Source of the DNA: Lytechinus variegatus
Taxonomy: Eukaryota > Echinodermata > Echinoidea > Temnopleuroida > Toxopneustidae
Direction: 5' to 3'
DNA length: 64,000 nt
Assembly (NCBI RefSeq): GCF_018143015.1
Contig: NC_054747.1
Coordinates: 124,001-188,000 of the forward strand
Shown: piece by piece, positions 44,633 to 56,049 of the stretch
How positions within the stretch are numbered: position 1 is the first letter of the stretch
Layout: every line of letters begins with the position of its first letter
The notes under the pieces: generated by a model
Told to the model about the DNA's origin: nothing
The model's input: the letters and a program-made list of their open reading frames with translations, nothing else
Databases searched by the model: none
Position numbers and translations under genes: made by a program

Positions 44633-46139
44633 CCATGGCTGGGATTAAGATTCCTTTGAGGGGTAAAGCCAAAAATGAAACTCATACTCAAAATGGGCAC
44701 TTTGGTGATATTTTCACCATAAGATTATTAAAAAAAAATTTTTTGAAATGACTTCTTATTATGGCAAAATGTATATTTAGCCTTTAGTTTTCGGGAGAGA
44801 GTATAATGAGCGAGCGGCTTGGTAAAAAAAAAATCAAATGTGAAGATGTAAAACTCGTTTTGGGGGTCAATTATTCTTTAAATGGCATTATTGCGAGGTG
44901 TTGCGAGCGTGAATCACAAGCTAAATCTTAAGGGTATTTCAATAAAAATGGAAATAAGTTTTTGAAAATCCGAGCAGATTTCTGCTGTCACTAAAATATG
45001 TACATCTAACTAAAGACTTAACACGAGCGCAATACGCGAGCTTAAACATACTGACCAGAAAAGGAATCTTAAAGAAAGAATTTAGTGACCTCTTTAGGAT
45101 ACATATTTCACCATTCGAATAACTGAGAGTGCGAAGCGCAAGCTGAAAATTTGCAATATTCCAGCCTGAAAACTTTACTTTAAAAAGAGTATTTTATTTC
45201 AAAACCATGAAAAACAGCATATTTATTTTTGAAAAAGGATCTTTCCCATTTTTGGAAAAATATGCATTTCCCTGTTTTTTATTTGATTTTTGGGGTGCAA
45301 GTGCCCACTGCCTCCCTCCCGGCGGATCAAACTTTTGTCAAATGGGGGGGGGGGCAATATTATTTCGGCCATATTTTCCTCGATCGGCAGCTTAAAGTTG
45401 ATTTTCGTTTGTTTTTTGAAAGGGTAGTCCTAACAGTCAATAATTAGCTTTATACTTATAAAATAAAGTAAATATGTAATAACATGATAAACCCTTTTTA
45501 AATAATGCGAGCGCGAGCTATATTTTTTAATATGATGGGCAATATGTTTATGATCTTCAAAACGAGATGCCTATGTAACTAGATAATAACTGCGAGCAAG
45601 AAGCGCGAACAGAAATTTTAAATATAAGCTCTGACCTGATCTAAAGGGGACATTTTAAGAACTTTTTGCAGTTAGCCTTGAAGACGATGCGTGTTTCAAC
45701 CAGTGGCGGCGGAACGTATTTTCCTTTTTTGTGGGGGGAGCCAAAAAAGGGGCCAATAGGGGCATTTTGGTGCAAACGGATATTTTCGCCATAAGATTAT
45801 CAGCTGTGTAAAGAGGTTGTGTGTTTTGTAGTAATTAAGTTGAGCAAAAAAAATTAAGTGATCTCTGATTGGTAAGTTATATATTACGTTTCATTGCTGC
45901 GAGCGTAGCGAGCAAGCGGTTTTGGGGAAAATGTAAAATTCCCCTATTTGGTCAATTACTGTTAAAAGGGCATCCTTGTGAGATGTTGCCAGCGAATCAC
46001 GTGCTCAAACTTTTAGAAATTTCATGTAGGCCTAAAATGATAAAAATTATATTATTTACCCAGGGAAGCCACTTCAGTTCTAAAAACTGTTCTCCCAGCT
46101 ATTATTATTATTATCCGTGTTTGTTACCAAAATGAATTA

Positions 46140-46525
46140 TTTTCATTTTTGGAAATACGAACCTTATTTAATTTTCGGATTAACGAACCTTATTTCGTTT
46201 TCGGATTAACGAACCTTCGGAATTACGAACTTTATTTTGTTTTCGGATTAACGAACCTGATTTCGTTTTCGGATTAACAAACCTTATTTCGTTTTCGGAT
46301 GAACGAACCTTCGGAATTACGAACCTTATTTCGTTTTCGGATTAACGAACCTTCGGAATTACGAACCTTATTTCGTTTTCGGATTGACGAACCTTCGGAA
46401 TTACGAACCTTATTTCGTTTTCGGATTGACGAACCTTCGGAATTACGAACCTTCGGAAATACGAACCTTCGGAAATACGAACCTTCGGACTAACCGAACC
46501 TTCGGAATTACGAAGCTTTGGAATT
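46140..46525 (+). repeat. Tandem array of ~40-bp TTCGGAATTACGAACC units
   Basis: About ten units of the kind TTTTCGGATTAACGAACC + TTCGGAATTACGAACC, ending GAATTACGAAGCTTTGGAAT. The frames open through it in both directions are caused by the repeat. Confidence 0.9.
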
Positions 46526-47908
46526 AAGAATGTATGCGCGTGCCAACACTCACAGAGCGCGCGAAGCACGCTCCCTGTCTCCCCCTCCCGCGCGAAGCGC
46601 GAAGCTTTTAGTGTTTCATAAATTAAAATGAAAAGGAGCCGTTTCTCTTGTCTCTAGTACCTCCAATTCGGTTGACTATATTGCGATTTTGAACCTTGTT
46701 TTCAAAAGTGATAGTGAACGCACAAAAGAGGTATACAATGGAGGAAATTAAAATGATAATAACTCCGCGCGAAGCGCGGAAGCTTAAGTGTTTTATCAAT
46801 TTTTCTTGCCATAAAAAGGGTCCCGAGAAAAGGGTATTCTCAAAGATATATTGAAACTTTCTTTGGAAAGATCAGATTTGATTACAAACAATTTAGCATC
46901 AGTGCATATTTTTAACTCGCAAAACAGAGGAGAAGATTGGTAGAGGAAGATATTCCTCCCAGCGCAGAGCAATGAAACTGAAATTTCAAAGGGCGGACGT
47001 TTCATCAAATGTAGATATCTCTAATACAAATCGTCTCTAATTCAATTGATTTTCTAAGATTATTGAACTTCATTACAAGGAAAATAGTGCGCATAAAGTT
47101 GAAACTTCTGTGATTTATTGAAATTATCTATCTATATAATAAAGGATGATTGATTTTTTTTTTACTTATCCTGAAGCGCTTCATTTTGAATATAAAGAAA
47201 CTTAAGTGTCATTCCAAATTTCAAACTGAGGGCGCAAAACAGGACAGGAGATGAATGTATACAGGGAAATGACATGAAGTTTAATACAATTTGATAAAAA
47301 AAATATTGTACTTTTTTATTTGATACGACACGAAATCCATACCTTCCTCTTTTTAAATTAGGATCTGTTTGCCCCCAAATTATAGTTGTTTATAGTAATG
47401 AGCTGAAAAGCGGGAGAAGCTGACTTTATGGAAGTGACGGCACAAACTGATATAAAGATTTTACCCGCTCGGAACCGACCAGACCAGAAGTTGCGGATCA
47501 ATTGAAAAAAAAAGATAACTTCATATATTTACTTCGGCCTAACCTTACTCAAATTCATGCCCTAATGTATACAATTTTAACTTTAACTGGCAAGAAGCAC
47601 ATAGCTGAGGTGGAAAAACAGGGTTAGAGAAAAGGTGGGGGGAACAATGGAGAACTTCAATATTGTCATTTAACCGCGCGCAGCGCGGAAGCAAAATTCA
47701 TATATGAATTTAGAGCAAGAAGAGTGAAGGAGTTTCTCTTTTGAGAAAAAATAAAGAATAAAAAGAAAAAACACAAAGCTACCTTTCTTCCCTTTCCTCC
47801 CTTCCCTTTCCTTTTCTCCTCTCTTTTTTCCCTTCTTTTTTCTTTTTGGGGACGTTTGGGGGGGGGGGGGGCGACCGCCCTCCCCTGGCTACGCGCCTGT
47901 GAGCACAC

Positions 47909-49400
47909 ATGTATGGAAACATGAAATATTATTTTTTTCATGTAAAAACATTAGAAATGGCAAAGTAAGATATGACATCACCAGCCCATTTATTTAATAC
48001 TCATGAAAATATATATGTAAATGTATTCACAAAATAATGCTGAATAAAAAAATTAGTAACTTCGTTACATTTTTTTTAATATCAAATTTTTATTAAGTTT
48101 TGGTGAATTTTTATCCATTTATTAAGATGTGACTATTTTTACCGGATTATCATTTAACAAAAATGCGCCTTAAGTCATGTAAGTTGGACTTCTCAAAATT
48201 GCTTGACAAGATGGACTACAAGTGTTTATTTCAATAGACTTTATAGAAACTCGAATATTGAAAGAAATATTGTTTTGGGGTTCATTAATGTATGTAAGAA
48301 TACGTTTTTCAATTAATATACATGATATTCTCTGTAAAATAAATTTAGTCGTACTACTTATAGTATTGTTGAAGTCAATCATGTCAATTATAATTCAATA
48401 CAATTCTGAGTATAACTGCTACTAATACTTCTACCCTACTTATTATAAATAATAAAAGATATACCAATAGCAATCATGCTAAAAAGAACAGATGCGTTTG
48501 AAGGGTTAGAAGGAAAGTGCATTCTATTGAAACTGTCTTTGTCCCAAAATTGATCACAGCTCTTGAGATTAATTGCAATTTTCCACTCTACTTTAGTCTA
48601 TTTTCTGAAACAAGAACCTCAAATTAGTGTCTTATAATTTAACCTGATCTATCAATTGTAAATTTCCAATAAAAAAAATCTATCGTCAAATATTGCTTTT
48701 CAAGTTCCAACACTCTATGAACATTGGTATGAAGGATTGATATTAATAAAAAAATGATGGTGATTTCGCATTTTATTAAGGCCTATTTCCATTTTCTGGG
48801 TTGAAAATGCGACAATATACATTAGTATATCCAAGTCTCCGATATGCAGTAAAAAAGCAAAATTTCTGAAAATTGAACTTTCAAGTTTGAAACATTTTAA
48901 GTTTGTGACTAAAAATGATATCAATTTGGAATTTCGTCCACTAAGTAGTTGTATATTAAAAAAGTTTTCTAGAAAATTTCAAGGCGATTCCGCTATTTTC
49001 TTTAGATTTATGGTAAATTATGTATTTCACAAATTTTCAATTTTTTGGAAAAAAAATCTCAAAATTGCACTTTTCTTATTAAAATCTCAGCCAAATTTCC
49101 TTTTCATCACCCATGTACAGTATCAACTTGTAAAAAATTTATTTGTCTTTCATATGACACTAATTTTGTGGCAAATGGATGTTTGTGTAAGAATCTATGT
49201 ACGAAAATCCAAATCCCATGAATATGGCGGCCATTTTTGACGCCATCTTGAATTTGAACCCCATGGGACAATATTTCGTTTTGGGAACATCAAAATTCAT
49301 TCACTAGACATCTTACGGATTACAAAAATGTAGGTTTAAAAAATATATAATTCGGGCGCATGGGAACCCTATCTCTCTCCCCTACTACTTGGAGCGACAC
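47909..49400. other. AT-rich stretch, nothing recognised
   Basis: A frame at 48887-49240 is Phe/Lys-rich with no splice or start context; not regarded as a gene. Nothing else is recognised up to the 5' edge of the DIRS element. Confidence 0.4.
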
Positions 49401-49409
49401 TGCGTGCGC

Positions 49410-49882
49410 GCGAGCTCCTCAAGTATATAGATATCGTTCGTTCTATTGTGCGTTTTGGGGGTTTCAATTGGCGGGCCTATGACATTCAATTTCGGTTACG
49501 TCAGGCCCGTCATCCACATCGTTCCTGGGCTGTCATAGACACCGAGCTATGGCTGACAGTAGCTTCGACTCCCGGTCGAGCAATGTTTTCTTCTTTTGGG
49601 GGTAACCAGCCCTTTCGGCCATACGACCGGTCGTTCCGGCCGGGTAATTTCCCATTCTCTGGATATGCCAATAGACAAGGGGCAACTCGGGCCCCTGGCG
49701 CCGCGCCTGCCCCCTCCCGCTCCTCACCAGTCTGTTTCGCCTTTAACGCTGGGTCATGTCAACGCATTGCCTGCCGTTTTGCTCACCGATGCGGAAAATG
49801 CTCCTCAGCAGCACATGGCTCACACGCCTGCAATTCTGCCGCTGCAGTTGCCAAACAGAAACCTAGCTCCAACTCCAATTAA
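49410..49882 (+). CDS. DIRS-type retrotransposon Gag, C-terminal part
   Basis: The open frame reads RELLKYIDIVRSIVRFGG, then NWRAYDIQFRLRQ and DTELWL, the WxxYDxxFR and ELWL-like motifs of DIRS/Ngaro gag-like proteins. A Cys/His cluster (CFAFNAGSCQ, CRFAHRCGKC, HGSHAC) near the end is a nucleic-acid-binding finger. The usual N-terminal half is missing, so the copy is 5'-truncated near 49400. It overlaps the next frame by about 290 bp. Confidence 0.8.
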
Positions 49883-51446
49883 ACTTTGCAGCATGCTCCC
49901 ATTTCTTCAAAGGCACCATAATAAACAGAACGCAGCGTTTCTGATTTCTGGGTTTAGGTCTGGCTTTTCCTTGGGTTTCACAGGCGAGCGTCGCTCTGTG
50001 TTCTCGCGTAATTTGAAATCGGCTAGGGAGCATATGGGCATGCTGTTGGAGAAAGTTGGTAAGGAAGTTAGTTTAGGGAGAATGTCAGGTCCTTTCCAAG
50101 ACCCGCCTTTCGATAACTTTCGCTACTCCCCGGTAGGGCTCGTCCCCAAGCGAAATCCGGGAGAATTCCGGCTAATTCAGCATCTATCCTCTCCTCGCGG
50201 GGCTTCGGTTAATGACCACATTGATTCCGAGTTATGTTCCGTGAATTATACTTCATTCGACAAAGCGGTTGATCTCGTTGCTTGCTTGGGAACTAATACT
50301 CTCATGGGAAAAACCGATATCAAATCCGTTTTTCGTTTACTACCAGTAAATCCCTCCGATTTTGACCTTCTAGGGTTTTGCATTGATGGCGCGTATTACT
50401 TCGATAAATGCTTGCCAATGGGCTGCTCAATTTCATGTGCCCATTTTGAGCGTTTTAGCACTTTTCCTGAGTCATGTTGCCGTGAAATTGCAAATTCAGA
50501 GCAAATTTTGCATTATTTGGATGATTTCTTTTTCGTTGGCGCAACACAGCAGGAATGTCGTTCCTTGATGTTTCATTTTAAGGCAATGTGCGAGGTTTTT
50601 GGCGTCCCGATAGCGGAGGAGAAGACTGAAGGGCCCGTTCCCACTATCACATTTTTAGGGCTTGAAATTGACGCGGCTGAGCAGAAAGTTCGGGTACCCA
50701 AGGAGAAAGTAGACGTGTTACAGGCAATGCTCATTGACTTTGTTAAGAAAGATAAGCTCTCGTTGCGGCAGTTGCAGTCGCTAATTGGCAGCCTTAATTT
50801 CGTGTGTAAAGCCGTGGCTCCCGGAAGAGCCTTCCTCAGGAGACTTATCGATCTTACTAAAGGGGTCCGCACCCCCAACCTCCGGATAAGGCTTTCACGC
50901 GGCGCGAAAGAGGACATGCAGGCCTGGCTTACGTTTCTGTCCGATTTCAATGGCACGGTTATGTTTTCACACTCAACATGGGTAACTAATGCTCATTTTC
51001 AGTTCTTTACTGACGCTGCGGGTAGCATTGGCTTTGGTATATCCTTCCAGGATAAGTGGGCTCAAGGGAGATGGCCAGCTGAAATACTGGAGAAAAATTA
51101 TTCCATTGCTTTTCTAGAGCTTTTCCCAATAGTAGTCGGTATACGTATGTGGGGGGCTCTGCTAGCTAATTCTAAGGTCTTATTTTGGTCAGATAATCAA
51201 ACAGTTGTTCTTGTTGTTAATTCCTTAACTTCGAAATGTCCTAGTGTAATGAAACTGCTTCGTTTGCTTGTAGTTCTCTGTTTGGAGCATAATATTATAT
51301 TCAAAGCACGTTACGTGCCAGGCTCTCGCAATGAAAAGGCTGATGCCCTCTCTCGTTTTCAGATGGACAGGTTTCGCAGGTTAGCTCCAGGCGCAGATCT
51401 GGCTGGCAGCAAGCTTCCCGCCCATCTTTGGAGCAGCTTCGTATAG
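49596..51446 (+). CDS. DIRS-type reverse transcriptase / RNase H
   Basis: 616 codons without a stop; the real start may lie nearer 49880, where the gag frame ends. The RT has SPVGLVPKRNPGEFRLIQHL, KTDIKSVFRLLPV, LPMGCSISCAHFE and the catalytic YLDDF (near residue 306). RNase H follows with FFTDAAGSIGFG (~470), the conserved LELFPIV glutamate, WSDNQ (~531) and KADALSR (~581). The TxG-like DIRS/Ngaro RT, instead of an integrase-linked pol, and the recombinase downstream define the class. GC content and codon use are higher than in the flanks, consistent with recent arrival. Confidence 0.9.
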   Translation: MGVTSPFGHTTGRSGRVISHSLDMPIDKGQLGPLAPRLPPPAPHQSVSPLTLGHVNALPAVLLTDAENAPQQHMAHTPAILPLQLPNRNLAPTPIKLCSMLPFLQRHHNKQNAAFLISGFRSGFSLGFTGERRSVFSRNLKSAREHMGMLLEKVGKEVSLGRMSGPFQDPPFDNFRYSPVGLVPKRNPGEFRLIQHLSSPRGASVNDHIDSELCSVNYTSFDKAVDLVACLGTNTLMGKTDIKSVFRLLPVNPSDFDLLGFCIDGAYYFDKCLPMGCSISCAHFERFSTFPESCCREIANSEQILHYLDDFFFVGATQQECRSLMFHFKAMCEVFGVPIAEEKTEGPVPTITFLGLEIDAAEQKVRVPKEKVDVLQAMLIDFVKKDKLSLRQLQSLIGSLNFVCKAVAPGRAFLRRLIDLTKGVRTPNLRIRLSRGAKEDMQAWLTFLSDFNGTVMFSHSTWVTNAHFQFFTDAAGSIGFGISFQDKWAQGRWPAEILEKNYSIAFLELFPIVVGIRMWGALLANSKVLFWSDNQTVVLVVNSLTSKCPSVMKLLRLLVVLCLEHNIIFKARYVPGSRNEKADALSRFQMDRFRRLAPGADLAGSKLPAHLWSSFV

Positions 51447-52348
51447 AGAGAGAGCATCTGTTGCTTTCTTCGCGGGCGCACAGCACTCATCATACTTATA
51501 GGAACGCTTGGTCTGTGTTTAAGCAGTTTCGGCTGCAATATCATTATGATATAAGTATAGCTCCTGACGTTGAGCAGGTTGCTCAATTTATTGCTTATCT
51601 CTCTTGGAATGGGTATGCGGGGGCAACAATAAGTACTTATATTTCAGGTCTGGCCTTTACGATGCAAACATTGGGTTGGCCTGACGTGACTGACGCTTTT
51701 GTAATCCGGCGGCTGGTAGACGGGTGCAGACGGAAAAACGCTCGCCGCGATACCCGGTGTCCCATTACTCTACCTATTCTCAAATCCATCATAAATTCAT
51801 TCACTCACGTATGTGTTAATACGTATGATTTGGCATTGTTTCGGGCTGCCTTTTTAATCGCTTTCTTTGGTTTTCTTCGAGTAGGGGAGTTCACGTCTCG
51901 ATCTAGACATGAACCCGTTCCTTTATCAGAAAAAGATGTTATTATTCAAGGAATGGGTAATCAAGCAAAATTGCGCATTATGATTGCGAAGTCTAAAACA
52001 GATCAAACTGGACGTGGATGCTCGATTTTAATTCCACAGAATGTTGTTTCGTATTTATGCCCACTTCGCGCTGTAAATGATTACCTCGCTCTGCGAAGCT
52101 CGTGCGGCTCTGCCTTTTTCCGTCATTTTGACTCGTCACCCCTAACGAGGCACAATTTTGGCAAAGTTTTAAGACGTGCCATTACTTTTTGCGGTTTACC
52201 CGTTGCTCACTTCTCTTCCCATTCTTTCCGTATTGGGGCTGCAACTTCTGCAGCCATGGCGGGTGTTCCCGATGTTTGCATTCAAAATATGGGGCGCTGG
52301 GCTTCCAACACACACAGATTGTATATTCGACAACCTGTCCCCCCTTAA
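51428..52348 (+). CDS. DIRS-type tyrosine recombinase
   Basis: 306 codons, overlapping the RT frame by 19 bases. An N-terminal SAM-like DNA-binding part contains HTYRNAWSVFKQF and VAQFIAYLSWNGYAGATIST. Catalytic residues in order: Arg in GFLRVGEF (~147), a Lys in IAKSKTDQTG, HSFRIGAATSAAMAG (His-x-x-Arg, ~265), GRWAS, and Tyr in THRLYIRQP (~298). This enzyme inserts the circular DNA copy without making a target duplication (known for the class). It appears intact. Confidence 0.9.
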   Translation: MEQLRIEREHLLLSSRAHSTHHTYRNAWSVFKQFRLQYHYDISIAPDVEQVAQFIAYLSWNGYAGATISTYISGLAFTMQTLGWPDVTDAFVIRRLVDGCRRKNARRDTRCPITLPILKSIINSFTHVCVNTYDLALFRAAFLIAFFGFLRVGEFTSRSRHEPVPLSEKDVIIQGMGNQAKLRIMIAKSKTDQTGRGCSILIPQNVVSYLCPLRAVNDYLALRSSCGSAFFRHFDSSPLTRHNFGKVLRRAITFCGLPVAHFSSHSFRIGAATSAAMAGVPDVCIQNMGRWASNTHRLYIRQPVPP

Positions 52349-53560
52349 TTTAAGCAATTTTTGCCAGTATGTTTACCGCCTTTCTGTGTTAAATACCAGT
52401 TCGTGCAAAATTTAATATCGACCTAATGTTTTATGAATTTGTTTTGACACCCTCTAACAAGCAGTATATATTATCTTTACTCTCTCTCTCTCTCTCTCTT
52501 GTTGCCATGGTGACGGCGATGGTTACTTTACCCAATAATAGCTCCATGGGCGCAGACAGACTTGCTCGCCCTCTCTTATTAGACTGTGGGCTTTGCTACT
52601 CTTATCATGTTTATGGTAATTATGTAACCCTCCCCCTTTAGAATGCACAATTGGTGCCGCTGTTTCTTTCCTTTTCTCTCTTCCATGTGCAGTTATTTGG
52701 AGTTTCAACGTGGGCCGTGTCAGCCTTCCACGGAATCGTACGAGAGGAAGGGGGCGAATCACTTTTCGCTGACGTGGTCAGACCCGCTCTAAATGGGGGC
52801 GGGCCCTCACAACTCGGCGCGTGCCCGGGTCCTAAATCTCAATACATCCGCGAACATGAGGATCGACCCTTGATTTCTTTGTCGCGGAGCGATATCACTG
52901 GACAAACAGCTGTTTTACCTCCGTCAAGCAATCGCTGGCTCGGACGTCGCGAACGATTGGACCTTTTTTATGAGCAGATGTTGTAACCTGAATACATTAT
53001 CCAGAACTCACACGTGGACTCATGAGATTTCAAGTTACCGCAACTTCACTATTTAGTTGATAAGCCCCACCCCCCCCCTTTCATAGAACATTAGATTCTT
53101 CGCCAGTGAACTGAATGAGCAATATTCCTGCTAAATGGTATAATGCGTCCCCGTTCGTTTAATGCACCCCCCCCCTCTTTCCCAGCTTCTTAGCGTGGAC
53201 CTTGTACATAAAGCATGGTAGGAACTATTGCATCATATTGTGTTGTGGCGGCGGGCTGACGATGAGTCATCCCGTTTGGCGGCATTCCATTTTTTGCCAC
53301 AACACATTATGATTCTTCACTTATTATGGGCTTCCTGAGATAATAATTTTCAGTTATTTAGACCAATTTCGTATATTCCACTCCTCAGGTTATAATGTGA
53401 ACGGGGCGTGGTTCGTCACCCGATTTGGATGAGGCCACCAGCGAATTCCATTTAGGACCGAACATTAACGTTGCCTCGTTCACATTCTAGTTCGGGGCCG
53501 TTGGTGGGGCTTCTGAGCACAAGTTTCTGTTTTAAAAGTTTTCCTGCATAAGCTCGTGTT
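52349..53560 (+). other. Probable 3' non-coding region of the DIRS element
   Basis: GC-richer than flanking DNA until about 53560. It contains a (CT)n run (52480-52500) and paired inverted segments: TATTGTGTTGTGGC (53239-53252) with GCCACAACACATTATGA (53297-53313), and AATGTGAACG (53395-53404) with CGTTCACATT (53478-53487). These may be DIRS terminal/complementary repeats, but no match to the 5' side was found because that side is truncated. Confidence 0.4.
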
Positions 53561-54640
53561 GCAAACGGGAATCTTTGCTTCGTAGCTTTGCAGATGGATT
53601 TTTACGTTTCCCACATTTGGCCAACATGACAAACTGGCGTCTTTGTCATGAATGTGGATGGACTGTTTTAATTTTCAATTGAGGAGATTGGTTTAATAAC
53701 TTATATTTTTTCGCATATGACACATCTCAGGAGGCTTTACGTTTATACATGTATTATTATGTTTTAATTCTTGCATTATATTATTTTGGCTTTATTGATG
53801 CCACATCATTTTACATTTCGGTATACATCATTTGGAAGATGCTTTTCAGAAACAATTTATTAAACTCCACGGAAACTGCATTTACTCGCCTCTCGTGTAT
53901 TTTGTCTGGGTTGAGATAACCGTCTGTTTAATATACAATTACTCGCAGAAGCAGGTGTATTGAGGTTTAGGTAGGTATCATTATTTTCTTCAAGAAAAAC
54001 ATCCTCTTTAAGGGAAATGAAACCCTTTTAGCAAGTTACCTTGTGCGAACACAGAAACGTATCTAAGAATTTGATCAAAGAATGTTTGAGAAAAAATTGA
54101 CAAATAATGTGAAAGTTATGAGCATATGAATATTACGATCACTAGTGCTATGGATATCCTCCTATTGGCAATGCAACAAAGATGCGTGATGTCACACGTT
54201 AACACCTTTCCCTTCGATGGACTAAATAATACCCCTAGAATCTCTCTTCTTGCTCTTTCTCATGTTGATACAAACTCTTTTTCCATAATGTATTCTTTGA
54301 AAATGTGCATATGCCTTCCTGTTTAGAAAGAATACATGATCTGCTGATAGATGTGATAGGCATTTTAAGTAAAATAAATAGAAAAGAAATGGGAAAGTTA
54401 TTCACATGTGACATCACGCATAATTGTCCCATTGCCAGTTTGGATGATCTATATTACAATAATGGTCTCAAATTTAAATGCTCTTAACTTTCTTTTACTT
54501 ATTATTTTTGTCTCAAACTTTCGTCAAATTTTCGTTGATCTGTTTCTCTGGTTTTCTGTTTTCGCACAAGCTATCTTTTCTGAATGTTTCATTTTCCTTT
54601 CAGTTCCCCAAAACGAACAAACGCATCATGTAGTCGTGGA
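53561..54640. other. Intergenic stretch with a foldback unit
   Basis: Inverted segments AGATGCGTGATGTCACACGTTAA (54179-54201) and CACATGTGACATCACGCATAA (54403-54423), with further pairing between (TTCTTTGAAAATGTGCATATG region), mark a small foldback repeat at about 54060-54490. No gene. Confidence 0.5.
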
Positions 54641-54641
54641 T

Positions 54642-54909
54642 CTAGTTCTTGTATTGGTCTATGAGGGCGAAACATTCTACATCCAGCAGAGCTTTATCAA
54701 GATCCCTTCTTAGTCCACCTGTCTTTAAACTCCATGCATTCAGTATCTCCTCGTACGCAGCACGAGCATTCAATTGATGTCTGGTTAAGGTGTTTTTAGC
54801 GTCAGTAAGGCTGAATCCCAAAGCAACACCAAAATCGTTGAAGTAATCACAGGGCATGAGTTTCGACAACTTTATGATGTCATTATTCGTAACCTTCATT
54901 CCAACAGAG
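54642..54909 (-). CDS. Death-domain exon, second family member (5' exons not found)
   Basis: Acceptor CTTCCAG|CTCTG opens the exon in phase 2, the same as the exon at 41162-40892; it ends with DQYKN and a stop. The peptide follows the same plan: DIIKLSKLMPCDYFNDFG, ALGFSLTDAKNTLTRH, AYEEILNAW and RDLDKALLDVECFALIDQY. The upstream exon expected from the first copy was not found before the retrotransposon that begins about 250 bp away, so the gene may be split by it, reach beyond it, or be an orphan copy. Confidence 0.65.
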
Positions 54910-55154
54910 CTGGAAGTGGAAAAGAACATTATGAACTCTGTTTAAAATATCAAATGTCGCCAACTAATGGGTTTTCAATACATTAGAAGACGGCATGAAT
55001 GTGTTCATTCATAAACTCATGAATGTGTTCATTCATCTGAATATTCTTTTTAAGTCACAGCTTGGGTCCGTCTTACAAAGAGTTACCATTGATCCAATCC
55101 ATCACAACTATAGAAAGTCAGCAAGGTCAACATATGTTGAACATGTCTGTTAAA

Positions 55155-56049
55155 GAAATATTCAAGATTCAAATATTTATTGTCTATAAAAACACAGAAA
55201 TTCGGCCTCCGCTGGCATTAAAATTTACATGACAACACTTATTCAACATTACATACAAAATTCATAAATAATCAGTACAAAAATGATATTATACAATTCC
55301 ACCAATTTTCAGCATTCTCTAGCACGCCCACACCACTGCAGATGCGCATAACAGCAGATTTAGCGGATCCGCGCCACAGCACCAGTGCGGCGAGCCAGAG
55401 AATACTGAAAAATCCAGATAAAAAAATGTAGTACGAATAAATTAGATTATGTGACGTTAAATAGAAAGCAAGGAATTATGTAACTGGCAGAAACAGAAAG
55501 TCATGGGACAGTGACAGAATTCCTTAACAAAAAAAAAAAAGAAAAAAAAAATACCATAAATAAGTCTTATAAAACATGCGAGTCCTGCAGCTGACTGTTC
55601 TAGGAGCAATTTTTAAGACATTGTATTGTATTTTATGGATGGCAAGTCAGTGGAAGTAAATTGAACCGGCAATCCGGCAAGATGCACGGAAGATCTAAAT
55701 ACTATTTTATCTGTATATATGAATAAATAGCAAGTGTATGCAGAATGGACAGTATTTGAGTTATATGATCATAAGTTATTTAAAGCACATGTACATCATT
55801 TATTGGGAACACCACTGCTCCACCATGTTCATAATCTTAGAATTGGAATTGGAATAACTTACATGTAAACTGTAATAACTTCCTATGTTGTGTACATGTA
55901 TATATAATATTGCACTTAATTAGTTTATGTTGCAAATCATAGCATCATTAAGTATTATTATTTCCAATATCATTGTATTCATGAAAAGAGATCCAGAGTA
56001 TGGAGCCAGAAAAAAAGATAGAAGAGAAGAGAGATGGAAAGAAGATAAC
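55155..56049 (-). other. 3' untranslated region of the non-LTR retrotransposon
   Basis: Follows the ORF2 stop on the minus strand and ends with CAATAAATATTTGAATCTTG, the A/T-rich tail type of jockey-group LINEs. Contains a poly-A/T tract at 55525-55550. Confidence 0.6.

Larger units (their letters stand above)
43913..47900. mobile_element. 4-kb hAT-like composite element with exact 8-bp duplication
   Basis: Ends AACCGCGTAGCCAGG and CCTGGCTACGCGCCTGT are inverted repeats. GAGCACAC flanks both sides exactly (43905-43912 and 47901-47908). Both subtermini have poly-G/poly-C. Inside are two inverted TTCGGAATTACG arrays (43985-44310 minus, 46140-46525 plus), a SINE (44415-44632) and many GCGAGCGCGAAGCGCGAGC-type units (44895, 45025, 45127, 45508, 45591, 45897, 46588, 46766, 47674). 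No transposase frame. Confidence 0.75.

Noticed and set aside
46299..46569. Open frames on both strands with RTLFRFRI or RFVIPKVRQ repeats
   Set aside because: Produced by the TTCGGAATTACGAACC tandem array, whose unit length is near a multiple of three.
48887..49240. 117-codon plus-strand frame
   Set aside because: AT-driven Phe/Lys-rich composition with no domain, start context or splice partners.
52651..52986. 111-codon open frame after the recombinase
   Set aside because: No recognisable motif, in a GC-rich part of the DIRS 3' region; kept as non-coding.
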